Of a stretch of DNA of 43,173 nt, positions 19,353 to 27,458 are shown in pieces (the stretch's first letter is position 1; every line of letters begins with the position of its first letter). A program made the translations under genes and the position numbers. The stretch covers positions 1-43,173 of the forward strand of contig JALOTY010000027.1 of assembly GCA_025457665.1 (NCBI GenBank), read 5' to 3'. This DNA comes from Akkermansiaceae bacterium. GTDB lineage: Bacteria; Verrucomicrobiota; Verrucomicrobiia; Verrucomicrobiales; Akkermansiaceae. Below the pieces are notes generated by a model. It was not told the DNA's origin and made no database searches. It saw only the letters and a list, made by a program, of their open reading frames with translations.

Positions 19353-19382
19353 GCCGCGGCGATCCATCGCCGCGGCTTCTTC
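19353..19382 (+). terminator. GC-rich hairpin terminator between convergent genes
   Basis: GCCGCGGCGA (19353-19362), loop TCCA, TCGCCGCGGC (19367-19376), then TTCTTC. It lies 17 bp after the stop of the secreted protein gene and before the convergent gene ending at 19398. The stem is strong but the T-run is interrupted. Confidence 0.6.
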
Positions 19383-19397
19383 ATGTACAGGAATCCA

Positions 19398-20447
19398 TCA
19401 AGGCACCGGCACGGCGCGGATGCGGGCAAACTTTGCCACATCCCCGCTGGCATCCCGCAAGGTAACCCGCTCCCAGCCCCCGGCCAGGGGAACCACCGAC
19501 AAGACCGTGCCGCCGGGGATCCAGGGACCGTTCAGGCTGTAAGCCCATTCCGCGATCGGCTGAAGATCCATATCGCTGCTGCTGTCCTGCCTGCGGTGGA
19601 AAGTGATCGTCAGTTTCCCGGCGTTCATCCCGGCCTGGGGGTGAATGGAACCGCCGTGAACCGGACCGACTCCCGAGCCGGAATTCGGATCGCCGCCCAG
19701 AACATATTCGAGGGCATTGACCAGACCATCCGCATCGGGATCGGCATCGGAACCGGCGATGGCATCATTCATCACCACCGCCGCATCAAATTGCTCGGCG
19801 CGCCAGCGGGCCTGATTGCCGATGGCAAAATACAAGGGCGAAGCCGGGCTCGGTCCGGTCGGGTTCGTTTGACCCGGACCAAGGAAGGCACTTGCCACAA
19901 TCCTCACGCGCCACAGGCCCTTCTTCGAGAAGCCCCAACTGACATGGGTGTGGAAAGCGGGTTTATTGAAGGCATCCGCCGCCGTGATTCCATCCGCGGT
20001 GGCAAAAATCACCGCGCCATCATCCCTAAACATCGTGAAATGGCCGCCAGGCGGACCATCCACGCCTAACAGGCTGAGGCGGACGACCCCACTGAAGACG
20101 CCCGTCTGGGTGTCCCCCAACCCCAACCAAGCTCCTTCGTAACCACTCGGGATCGACTCAGGAAAGATCCACAGCGGTTCTTCCTCGGCCACACCGAGGA
20201 TGTCCCAAAAATCGCCCTCAGGACGAGTGAATCGAATCCCCTCATCCGCAAAGAAATCACCATCCACCCCGGGAAAGTAGTGCTGACCCGCCGCCACGAG
20301 GCCGATGGGTGATGGCGCATCCAAAGACCAGGACCATTGCCCGTTGAGGTAACGCGGCAGGATGTCGATGTGCCCGTTCATCGGAGCCAATTCCCCAAGC
20401 GCCATCCCCGGTGCCATCCATAGCACGCTGAAAATTCCCTTCATCAT
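19398..20447 (-). CDS. Choice-of-anchor M (TIGR03769-like) surface protein
   Basis: 349 residues with a signal peptide (MMKGIFSVLWMAPGMALG). The mature part opens with GHIDILPRYLNGQWSWSL and contains HTHVSWGFSKKGLWRVRIVA, the two hallmarks of the domain known from actinobacterial surface-anchored proteins and called choice-of-anchor M. Near residue 240, DADPDADGLVNALEYVLGGDPN is a calcium-binding/thrombospondin-3-like element frequent in secreted verrucomicrobial proteins, followed by a beta-rich C-terminal segment. No LPXTG or PEP-CTERM anchor is seen. ATG 20447 is 4 bp after the stop of the pseudopilin gene, so the two are probably translated together. Role unknown. It contains a GCCTAACAGG motif copy (20066-20072 core). 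Confidence 0.82.
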   Translation of the reverse strand: MMKGIFSVLWMAPGMALGELAPMNGHIDILPRYLNGQWSWSLDAPSPIGLVAAGQHYFPGVDGDFFADEGIRFTRPEGDFWDILGVAEEEPLWIFPESIPSGYEGAWLGLGDTQTGVFSGVVRLSLLGVDGPPGGHFTMFRDDGAVIFATADGITAADAFNKPAFHTHVSWGFSKKGLWRVRIVASAFLGPGQTNPTGPSPASPLYFAIGNQARWRAEQFDAAVVMNDAIAGSDADPDADGLVNALEYVLGGDPNSGSGVGPVHGGSIHPQAGMNAGKLTITFHRRQDSSSDMDLQPIAEWAYSLNGPWIPGGTVLSVVPLAGGWERVTLRDASGDVAKFARIRAVPVP

Positions 20448-20451
20448 GACT

Positions 20452-21141
20452 TCAGGTCCCCGGAGGCTTGGCAATGTTTTCGCCGCTTTCGATCCTCTTC
20501 CTCACGTCCGCCGCCAGCCAGGACTCCACCCGGCCATCGGCAAAAAGGTAGTTGGATCGATCCTTGTGCCGGTCCGGCGAAATATCCCGGGTCACCGCCG
20601 ACCACGATGCCCAGAGTTCACTGTGGGTGTGATCGTTGCCCCCGGAAATCCCGACGTCGTCCGAACACACAAAAGCCAGCAGGGTCCGCCCCGGCTGAGG
20701 CAGGTTCTGGGGTCGATTCAAGGACCGGCCCATGGGCCGACCGAAAGGATCTTTTTTCGGCACAAAGACGAAGCTGTTGAGAATGTAGCTCGTTCCTTCC
20801 GCCTTGAGCCGCTCTTCCCGCTTGGGATCGGCCGGGCAGATGCGCGTCTTGTCGTAATCGTCCAGATAGGGTTCCAGCGCCGCGATCCAGGCACGATCGA
20901 GATTCTCACTATGCGTCGTTTCCGGATAAGTCCCGTGCTCGCCGGCATACAGGTGGAGGCCCGAGCCAATCTGCCGGAGGTTGTTGGAGCAAGCCACCTC
21001 CCGCGCCCTCGCGGTCGCCTTTCCCGCCACGGAAAAGGCCGCGACGGAGAGCGCCGCCACGATCACCACAGCCACCAGCAGCTCGACGAGGGTGAATCCC
21101 CTCGCTGCCTGGATCGGGCTATTGCCGCGGCGCAACGTCAT
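20452..21141 (-). CDS. Type II secretion/pseudopilin-like protein with H-x9-DG element
   Basis: 229 residues. Prepilin N-terminal methylation motif [19 protein letters not shown] begins about residue 15, so prepilin peptidase would cleave after Gly. [27 protein letters not shown] is the standard follow-on of DUF1559-like pseudopilins in PVC bacteria. Near the C-terminus [17 protein letters not shown] carries the H-x9-DG element. Such proteins are numerous in these genomes and their individual roles are mostly unknown. ATG 21141 (MTLRRGNSP) is chosen; the frame upstream runs into hemB. It is followed closely by the choice-of-anchor M gene. Confidence 0.88.
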   Translation of the reverse strand: MTLRRGNSPIQAARGFTLVELLVAVVIVAALSVAAFSVAGKATARAREVACSNNLRQIGSGLHLYAGEHGTYPETTHSENLDRAWIAALEPYLDDYDKTRICPADPKREERLKAEGTSYILNSFVFVPKKDPFGRPMGRSLNRPQNLPQPGRTLLAFVCSDDVGISGGNDHTHSELWASWSAVTRDISPDRHKDRSNYLFADGRVESWLAADVRKRIESGENIAKPPGT

Positions 21142-21209
21142 GCAAGGGCGATAATGCCGAAGTCGTGCTCTTGCAAGTATTATGCGTTTTTGATGAAGCA
21201 CGGCGATCC

Positions 21210-22202
21210 TCATCGCTGCCGCTCTGCCAGCCATGTGGCCGCCCGTTTGGCGTAATAGGTGAGAATGATGTCAGCCCCCGCCCGCTTGATGCCCATCAGG
21301 GACTCCAGCGCCACGGCCCTGCCATCCACCCAACCGGAAGCCGCCGCGCTTTCGATCATGAGATACTCCCCGCTCACCTGGTAGGCCGCCACCGGCAAAG
21401 TGGTGCTTTCCCTGACCCGGGCAATGATGTCGAGGTAAGGACCGGCGGGCTTCACCATCACCATGTCCGCCCCTTCCGCTTCGTCGAGGCCGACCTCCCG
21501 GATCGCTTCACGGGCATTGGCCGGATCCATTTGATAGGTTTTCTTGTCACCCGCCTTCGGCGCGGAATCCAGCGCCCCGCGGAAGGGACCGTAAAAAGCG
21601 GAGGCATACTTCGCGGAGTAACTCAGGATCCCCGTGTCTTCGAAACCTTCGGCATCCAGGGCATGGCGGATCATCGCCACCCTGCCATCCATCATGTCAC
21701 TGGGCGAAACAAGATCCGCTCCGGCCTCGGCATGGCAGAGCGCCTGGCGGCAGAGGGCTTCCACCGTTTCGTCATTGAGGATCCGCGGCATCCCGGCTTC
21801 GTCCCACTCGACGAGGCCGTCGTGCCCATCGGCATTGTAGGGGTCCAGCGCCACATCGGTGATCACGCAAAGCCCCGGCAAGGCTTCCTTGAGAGCCCTG
21901 ACCGCGCGCGGCACCAGCCCTTCCGGATTCCAGGCTTCTTCCGCACCCGGGGTTTTTTGATCATCGGAAATCGCCGGAAAAAGCACCACCGCCGGCACCC
22001 CGGCCTCCCAGACCTCCCGCGCCTCAACCACCAGGCCGGCCAGTGACCAGCGCACGCAGCCGGGCATCGAGGGGATCGGGACATCGTCCGTGCCATCATG
22101 CACGAAAAGAGGTTGCACGAAATCCGTGGGGCTCAGAACGGTCTCACGCACCAGCGAACGGATGGCGGGAGTGCGGCGGTTGCGACGGGGGCGAAGGTGC
22201 AT
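21210..22202 (-). CDS. hemB: Delta-aminolevulinic acid dehydratase (porphobilinogen synthase)
   Basis: Condenses two 5-aminolevulinate molecules to porphobilinogen in tetrapyrrole synthesis; 330 residues, typical. The two active-site lysines are in [15 protein letters not shown] (about residue 197) and [10 protein letters not shown] (about 249). The metal-site stretch reads [14 protein letters not shown], lacking the cysteines of the zinc type, so this is the magnesium-responsive kind. ATG 22202 ([21 protein letters not shown]) is the natural start and lies 7 bp after the cysS stop, indicating an operon. Heme supply is relevant to the c-type cytochrome genes at 32.7-39.1 kb, though they are not linked here. 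Confidence 0.96.
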   Translation of the reverse strand: MHLRPRRNRRTPAIRSLVRETVLSPTDFVQPLFVHDGTDDVPIPSMPGCVRWSLAGLVVEAREVWEAGVPAVVLFPAISDDQKTPGAEEAWNPEGLVPRAVRALKEALPGLCVITDVALDPYNADGHDGLVEWDEAGMPRILNDETVEALCRQALCHAEAGADLVSPSDMMDGRVAMIRHALDAEGFEDTGILSYSAKYASAFYGPFRGALDSAPKAGDKKTYQMDPANAREAIREVGLDEAEGADMVMVKPAGPYLDIIARVRESTTLPVAAYQVSGEYLMIESAAASGWVDGRAVALESLMGIKRAGADIILTYYAKRAATWLAERQR

Positions 22203-22209
22203 GGCGGTA

Positions 22210-23598
22210 TCAGCGGGGTTGAAGTTCGTATCCCTCACGGCCGTCTTTGACCGTCCAGCCAAGTTCGGCAAGGGCGTCACGCAGGGTGTCGGATTTCGCC
22301 CAATCCTTCGCTGCCCGCGCCGCCCAGCGTTCTTCTGCCATGGCTCGGACCTCCTCGGGGATTTCCACCTCGCCCACTTCCTCGGGCAGCGTCAGGCCCA
22401 GCGCCCGCAGCACGCGTTGCATCGCCGCCAGCGCCGCGGCGGCTTCCGGCCCGGCCAAGCCCGAGGAATCCCGCAGTCCGGTGAAAAGCCCGCCAAGCGC
22501 CCCCGGGGTGTTCAGGTCATCATTGAGCGCGTCCCAGGCACTTTGGAAGGGACCGAAATCCACCGCCTGAAGCACATGCCCCTCGCCCGCCCTGGCCGCC
22601 AGCGCCCGTGCGCCCTTGGCGAGTTTCGCCAGGGCCTCGCGTGCGGCCGAAAGGGAATCGAGGGTGAAGTTCAGCGGCTTGCGGTAGTGCCCGCCGATCA
22701 AAACATAGCGCACTTCCATGGCCGTGTGCCCCCGCGCCGCGAGATCCGCCAAGGTGTAAAGATTGCCCAGGGATTTCGACATTTTCCCGCCATCCACCAT
22801 CAAGTGGGTGATGTGGAACCAATGCGCGGCAAAATGCCCGCCGCAGGAGCACCGACTTTGGGCAATTTCGTTTTCGTGGTGGGGAAACACCAGGTCCACT
22901 CCGCCGGAATGGAGGTCGAAATCCGCACCGAGATACTCCCGAATCATCGCCGAGCACTCCAGATGCCAGCCAGGACGACCCTCGCCCCAGGGCGATTGCC
23001 AGAAATTCTCCCCATCCTCCGGACGACGTGCCTTCCAAAGTACGAAGTCCGCCACGCTGTCCTTTTCATACTCATCGGAGTTCGCCCGGGCCTCCTGGGT
23101 CTTGCCCAGCGCCAACTCCCGCGTGTCCAGATGGCTCAAACGACCGTATTCCGGAAAGGAATCGATGCGGAAATACACCGATCCATCCGCCGCCGCATAG
23201 GCGTGACCCTTTTCCACCAACTCCGCGATCATTGCGATCTGCTGCGGGATGTGCTCCACCGCCCCCGGCTCCACATGCGGGGCAAGGCAGTTCAGCGCTT
23301 CGCAGTCGGCATGAAATTTCCCTTTCCACCCATCCGTGAATTCCTTCAAGGGCAAGCCCGCCGCCTGGGAATCACGGATGGTCTTGTCGTCCACGTCCGT
23401 GATGTTCCTCACATGCAGGGTGCGCACTCCGGAGGTCTCCAGGACCCGCCGGAACACGTCCTGAAGCACGAAAGTCCGGAAATTCCCAATGTGCGCCGGC
23501 CCGTAAACCGTGGGACCGCAGCAGTAAAACCGGAAGCTCGTGCCATCCATCGGGCGCAACTCCCGCATCTCGCGGCTCAGGGTGTCGAACAAACGCAT
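22210..23598 (-). CDS. cysS: Cysteine--tRNA ligase
   Basis: Class I aminoacyl-tRNA synthetase for cysteine, 462 residues as expected. FYCCGPTVYGPAHIGNFRT carries the zinc-ligand cysteine and the HIGN motif (36-39). WHLECSAM and HHENEIAQS supply the remaining zinc ligands, and GGKMSKSLGN has KMSKS at 272-276. The C-terminal DALRDALAELGWTVKDGREG-like end fits the anticodon-binding part. ATG 23598 (MRLFDTLSRE) is preceded by AAGGGGCGTC, one of the better Shine-Dalgarno-like sequences in the window. hemB follows after 7 bp. Confidence 0.97.
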   Translation of the reverse strand: MRLFDTLSREMRELRPMDGTSFRFYCCGPTVYGPAHIGNFRTFVLQDVFRRVLETSGVRTLHVRNITDVDDKTIRDSQAAGLPLKEFTDGWKGKFHADCEALNCLAPHVEPGAVEHIPQQIAMIAELVEKGHAYAAADGSVYFRIDSFPEYGRLSHLDTRELALGKTQEARANSDEYEKDSVADFVLWKARRPEDGENFWQSPWGEGRPGWHLECSAMIREYLGADFDLHSGGVDLVFPHHENEIAQSRCSCGGHFAAHWFHITHLMVDGGKMSKSLGNLYTLADLAARGHTAMEVRYVLIGGHYRKPLNFTLDSLSAAREALAKLAKGARALAARAGEGHVLQAVDFGPFQSAWDALNDDLNTPGALGGLFTGLRDSSGLAGPEAAAALAAMQRVLRALGLTLPEEVGEVEIPEEVRAMAEERWAARAAKDWAKSDTLRDALAELGWTVKDGREGYELQPR

Positions 23599-23665
23599 GA
23601 CGCCCCTTAACGGCACCCGCCCCCCATTTCAACCGCCACGGCGAAAGTTTCTTCGCCCACCCCTC

Positions 23666-23851
23666 TCAAGGCTCGATCCGCACCTGACGCATCGTCAGCT
23701 CTCCCGCCCCTTCAATCACTTCCACGTCCATCCGCAGGGATGACGATGGCAGCGATGCCCCATCGGCCGATCCCACCTCACCCGCACCCCAGGCAGCCCA
23801 CGCCGCTGCGCACAGTCCAAGGCCAAGAAACAAAAATCTCACGGGCGACAC
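23666..23851 (-). CDS. Small exported peptide (hypothetical)
   Basis: 61 codons from a GTG at 23851 (another in-frame GTG is at 23842). The first ~23 residues are a clear signal-peptide-like stretch (VRFLFLGLGLCAAAWAAWGA). The rest (MDVEVIEGAGELTMRQVRIEP) has no known match. It is on the same strand as, and 67 bp upstream of, cysS. The AT-rich sequence upstream (23880-23930) could hold a promoter. Real but unproven; a conserved homolog would be needed to settle it. Confidence 0.4.
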   Translation of the reverse strand: MSPVRFLFLGLGLCAAAWAAWGAGEVGSADGASLPSSSLRMDVEVIEGAGELTMRQVRIEP

Positions 23852-23972
23852 GCCCCGGATTGTGTCTAGGACCCGATGAAGATCAAGAAAATTTAAATAA
23901 ATTGCCGGATGGGGTTAAAAATTTATCCGATTCGCCCCCGCTCGCATCCGGACCATGTCGGATCCCAAGGGA

Positions 23973-25598
23973 TCACTTCAAATCGACCATCTGCCCCGCT
24001 GCATCGAGCCGCTGACGGAGGAGCACACGGTCGATGTCCTGAAGCGGCACTCCGGAATCGAGAGCGAGATCAGCCGCGATCGCCGCGGACTGACCAAGGA
24101 TCATGAAGACCGGCTCCATGCGGATCGACCCATACGCCGCGTGCGTGGCGGAAAGACAAACTGGCACAAGGAGATTGGCACACTTCCCCTTCGGAGGCAC
24201 CACGGCCCCGTAGCCGATGGGATAGGGTCCGCCTGGCGGCACCTGCACATCCCCCTCGTTGCGGACATGACCCTCCGCATCCACGTAGCGACGAACGTGG
24301 TGGGAATCGATGTTGTAGCTGCCCATGCCAATCGGATCCGGCGTGGCTAGCCGTCGCCGCACATGCCTTTCGGTCATCACGAAATCCGAGCGCATCCGTC
24401 GTGCCTCGCGAATGTAGAGCTGCCGCGGCCAGTTTCCATGATCCTTGAACTCATCCGCCGCCAACCCCCACGAAGCGATGCCATCGCGGATCCCTTCGGG
24501 AACCCTCGGATCATTCGCCATGAACCACAGCAGGCCCTGCTGATAGCGTCGATGTTCCTCCACGATGGCCTTGCGACGGAGGTAGTCCGCCTCCGGATAG
24601 TCGTGATTCATGCCGATGAAGTCGAAAGAGAATCCGCCGTGATTGTTGGAATCGGTCTTCTGATTCGGCATGGGATCGAACTTGCGACTCACTTCCCGCC
24701 AGTCCGACCAGCCTGCCTGAAAATAGCGCAAGAGAAGCTCATAGTCGGCCGGATCATATCCCTCCGGCTTGGGAAAGGGAACGCGGTTGTCGGGATGCCG
24801 GCTCAGGCACAGGCGGAAACAGTAAGCCTGCACGCGGGAATCCGCATCACCATCGTTTCCCGGAGGCGAGGGGTCGATACCACTCAAAAGCCCGCTCTGC
24901 GGATCTCCGGGGACCTTGTAGGGGTCCACCGGGTGCTTGAATTGATGACTCACCGCCTTTGCCGTCTGGATGCCATTGAGGGTCTCGCCATACTCCGCGT
25001 TTGCCTCCCGCCCCACCCGATAGGGCACTCCCGCGGCCGCCATCAGATCCCCTTCATAAGTCGCATCCATGAAAATGTGCCCGTGAATCTCGCGCCCTGA
25101 AAGCATGCAAATCCGCCGGATGCGTCCCTCCTCAAGGGTCACTCCCTTCTCCCGGTCAAGCCATTGCCCGTGGAGAACCTCGATACCCGCATCCTTCAGC
25201 CAGCGATCGAAAATCCCCTGCGCGACATGGGGCTCAAAGGTCCACATCACTTGCCCGACGTCATCGATGAGCTTTCTCCCCTTCGCATAACTCTCCCGCG
25301 ACTCGCGGGTCCATGCAGCATCCTCGCGATAATGCTTCCACACCTCACGGTAAAAATCCCGCGCACGCCCGCCGATGGCTTCGGTCTTCCCGGCATCCGT
25401 CCAGCCGAGGCCATTCGTGGTCATCCCACCCACGTGATCCTCCGGGCAGACGATGATCGCTGTCCTGCCACAGGCATCCGCCTCGATCGCTGCCGTGATG
25501 GCGGCCGGAGTGGACCCATAGATCACCAGATCATAAGGCTCGACCGCTCCAACCGCAGCGAGAGCTGTTAGAAAAACCAGCCAGCCATGAAATCTCAT
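23973..25598 (-). CDS. Secreted FAD-dependent oxidoreductase (FAD_oxidored family)
   Basis: 541 residues with a signal peptide (MRFHGWLVFLTALAAVGAV). The Rossmann segment YDLVIYGSTPAAITAAIEADACGRT is the secreted FAD_oxidored version, followed by the PEDHVGGMTTNGLGWTD block. FMDATYEGDLMAAAGVPYRVGREANAEYGE and the C-terminal NLLVPVCLSATHAAYGSIRMEPVFMILGQSAAIAA complete the family pattern. Proteins of this family are common in Planctomycetota/Verrucomicrobiota beside polysaccharide-degrading genes; substrates are unproven. It lies 59 bp downstream of the PL10 pectate lyase on the same strand. A TCTAACAG copy (minus orientation, around 25565-25573) falls in the signal peptide and uses a CTA leucine codon. 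Confidence 0.9.
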   Translation of the reverse strand: MRFHGWLVFLTALAAVGAVEPYDLVIYGSTPAAITAAIEADACGRTAIIVCPEDHVGGMTTNGLGWTDAGKTEAIGGRARDFYREVWKHYREDAAWTRESRESYAKGRKLIDDVGQVMWTFEPHVAQGIFDRWLKDAGIEVLHGQWLDREKGVTLEEGRIRRICMLSGREIHGHIFMDATYEGDLMAAAGVPYRVGREANAEYGETLNGIQTAKAVSHQFKHPVDPYKVPGDPQSGLLSGIDPSPPGNDGDADSRVQAYCFRLCLSRHPDNRVPFPKPEGYDPADYELLLRYFQAGWSDWREVSRKFDPMPNQKTDSNNHGGFSFDFIGMNHDYPEADYLRRKAIVEEHRRYQQGLLWFMANDPRVPEGIRDGIASWGLAADEFKDHGNWPRQLYIREARRMRSDFVMTERHVRRRLATPDPIGMGSYNIDSHHVRRYVDAEGHVRNEGDVQVPPGGPYPIGYGAVVPPKGKCANLLVPVCLSATHAAYGSIRMEPVFMILGQSAAIAADLALDSGVPLQDIDRVLLRQRLDAAGQMVDLK

Positions 25599-25657
25599 GC
25601 GGCACGGGACGTGCGGTGGCAGATTCTTCTTTCACCGCGCGAAAGTTTGCGCCGCTC

Positions 25658-26665
25658 TCAGCGGACCTTGGATCTCCAGCGTCGATGGTCTTTCTCCACC
25701 TCCTCGCCCCAGTCGCCATACCACGCGTATCCGAGCCGACGCTCCTTGCCCACCTTGGCGAGATCGAAGACTTTCACGCCATCCCGATCACAAAACATCG
25801 GACGACCGGACTCGATGTCATAAAACCTCGCCCACAGCGGGCCGGCAGAATCATCGGCCACAATTCTGCCCTCGCGCCGTTCATAGCGGAAACCTTCGAT
25901 CTTCGATTTCTCAAACCACTCGACTCCCGCCTCGATGGCATCGCGGATGTTTTTGTTAGGGTCCGGCAGGGTCATGAGAAAGCGCAGAATGCCCGCACTT
26001 TCCGCCCCGCTCAGAGACGGCAGCTCATAGCTCCGGGCCAGCACCGGCTCCAGGCTTTCGGCATCGTGCTGCGCGCACCAGACCGTTTTGCGTCCATCGA
26101 TCTCGATCTGGCATCGCAGGATGCAGTCGATGCCCTTCTCCACTGCCTTGGCAGCGGCATTCTTCCTCTTGTGATCGAGCCAATCCCATTCCGCTGAATC
26201 ACGCAGGAGTTCGAGAAGACGCACCATCGTTCCATCGTTGAAAGTCACGTGGCGGTGGTAACCTTTGCCCGGCGGATAGTACTGCGGCCACCCCCCATGC
26301 GGATACTGCGCCTCGATGATGTGATCGAAGCCCTTCAGGAAGGCATCGCGGCTTTTCTCATCGGCCGTGATTTCCCAGTCCCTCGCCAGCAACCTCAGCT
26401 CGCCGGTGGTGGCCTTGTTGTCAAAGGTGCCTTCCAACTTTCTACGGTTTCCCTCGTAGATCTTGCGGGTGGTGTCCTCATTCTTCGGCCAGGCACCGGT
26501 TTCCGCCTGCCATGAAAGCACCCGCTCGATGGTTTCCCGACCCTCTTCGCTGCGGAACCATCGATCCGGCTTTTTCAGGCAAGACCAGGCATCCGCCCAC
26601 GCGAGAGGTGCGGACATGAGCAGCCATAGACTGCCCTGGAGGATCGAAGGGCGAAAAATCTTCAT
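25658..26665 (-). CDS. Secreted pectate lyase, PL10 (PelA) family
   Basis: 335 residues with a signal peptide (ILQGSLWLLMSAPLAWA). It follows the PL10 pattern: TGAWPKNED, EGTFDNKATTGELRLLA, YPHGGWPQYYP, HVTFNDGTMVRLLELLRD, VWCAQHDAE, LARSYELPSLSGAES and GPLWARFYDIESGRPMFCDRDG. These enzymes cleave polygalacturonate by Ca-dependent beta-elimination outside the cytoplasm. Its neighbours on the same strand are an exported unknown protein (66 bp upstream) and the secreted FAD oxidoreductase (59 bp downstream), so the three may be one transcript for plant or algal uronate polymers; that link is inference. Confidence 0.92.
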   Translation of the reverse strand: MKIFRPSILQGSLWLLMSAPLAWADAWSCLKKPDRWFRSEEGRETIERVLSWQAETGAWPKNEDTTRKIYEGNRRKLEGTFDNKATTGELRLLARDWEITADEKSRDAFLKGFDHIIEAQYPHGGWPQYYPPGKGYHRHVTFNDGTMVRLLELLRDSAEWDWLDHKRKNAAAKAVEKGIDCILRCQIEIDGRKTVWCAQHDAESLEPVLARSYELPSLSGAESAGILRFLMTLPDPNKNIRDAIEAGVEWFEKSKIEGFRYERREGRIVADDSAGPLWARFYDIESGRPMFCDRDGVKVFDLAKVGKERRLGYAWYGDWGEEVEKDHRRWRSKVR

Positions 26666-26731
26666 GGCCTAAATCCGCCAGATTTCGTGATGGCTGACAA
26701 GTCCCCCGAGCGGAGGATGGATGAGCCACCT

Positions 26732-27442
26732 TCACTCCAGTTTCGGCAGTCGCCACGGAGGCGTCTCCTGGAGGCAGTTGACGGTCGGTGTCTTGGTCGT
26801 CGGATGAAGAAATGCCAGCGCCAGTCCGCGCATCCCATCCGTGGCCTGCCACACCGTGCTGCTGATCACCTCCCATTCCCCGTCGCGATTCTTCAGATAA
26901 AAACGGACAGTGGCCTGGTTCAGGGCATTGACCTTTTCCGGCAGATCCAGCACCGCCATCTTGCCCGAGGCAATCTCCGCCGCGCGCTCGCCAATCGTGA
27001 AGCGGGCATCGGTGGGCGTGAGGTTGTAGATCCTCGTGGAACCCATGGGGAAACTGCTCTCGCTTTCATCCATCAGGCTCACGCGGTAAGGCATGTCCTT
27101 GTCCCCGGAGGGAAAGAAAATCGCAAGCTGTCGCTCGCCCCCGGGCGATTTCGCTTCAGCCACGACACGAAATGCCGGTTTCCCCGCTTCGGCATCCTCC
27201 ACCGGAACGGCAAATCGCAGGATGCCATCCTTCACACTAATCTCCACGGCATCCGAGAATGCCGAGGTGAAAAGCTTCACCGGCACACCGCTTTCCTTGC
27301 CTTCGGGACCCTGGAGAACCTGGACCTCGCGGATGTCATCGACGTGCTGGAAACAAAGCGTGCGGAGCGAGACCTTGCCATCGTTCTGCGCGAACGCGGC
27401 AAGGGTCATGCAAAGGAAGACGGCGAGCGGGCGGAGATTCAT
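26732..27442 (-). CDS. Exported protein of unknown function
   Basis: 236 residues with a signal peptide (MNLRPLAVFLCMTLAAFAQ). The mature protein is predicted beta-rich, with repeated strand-like segments (VSLRTLCFQHVDDIREVQVL, KPAFRVVAEAKSPGG, GSTRIYNLTPTDARFTIG). No family is recognised. It begins 16 bp after the stop of the Verru_Chthon-type protein and is probably its partner in an operon. ATG 27442 is chosen because it starts the signal peptide; the frame continues a few codons upstream without need. Confidence 0.8.
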   Translation of the reverse strand: MNLRPLAVFLCMTLAAFAQNDGKVSLRTLCFQHVDDIREVQVLQGPEGKESGVPVKLFTSAFSDAVEISVKDGILRFAVPVEDAEAGKPAFRVVAEAKSPGGERQLAIFFPSGDKDMPYRVSLMDESESSFPMGSTRIYNLTPTDARFTIGERAAEIASGKMAVLDLPEKVNALNQATVRFYLKNRDGEWEVISSTVWQATDGMRGLALAFLHPTTKTPTVNCLQETPPWRLPKLE

Positions 27443-27458
27443 GGCTGGGCAAAGGAAA

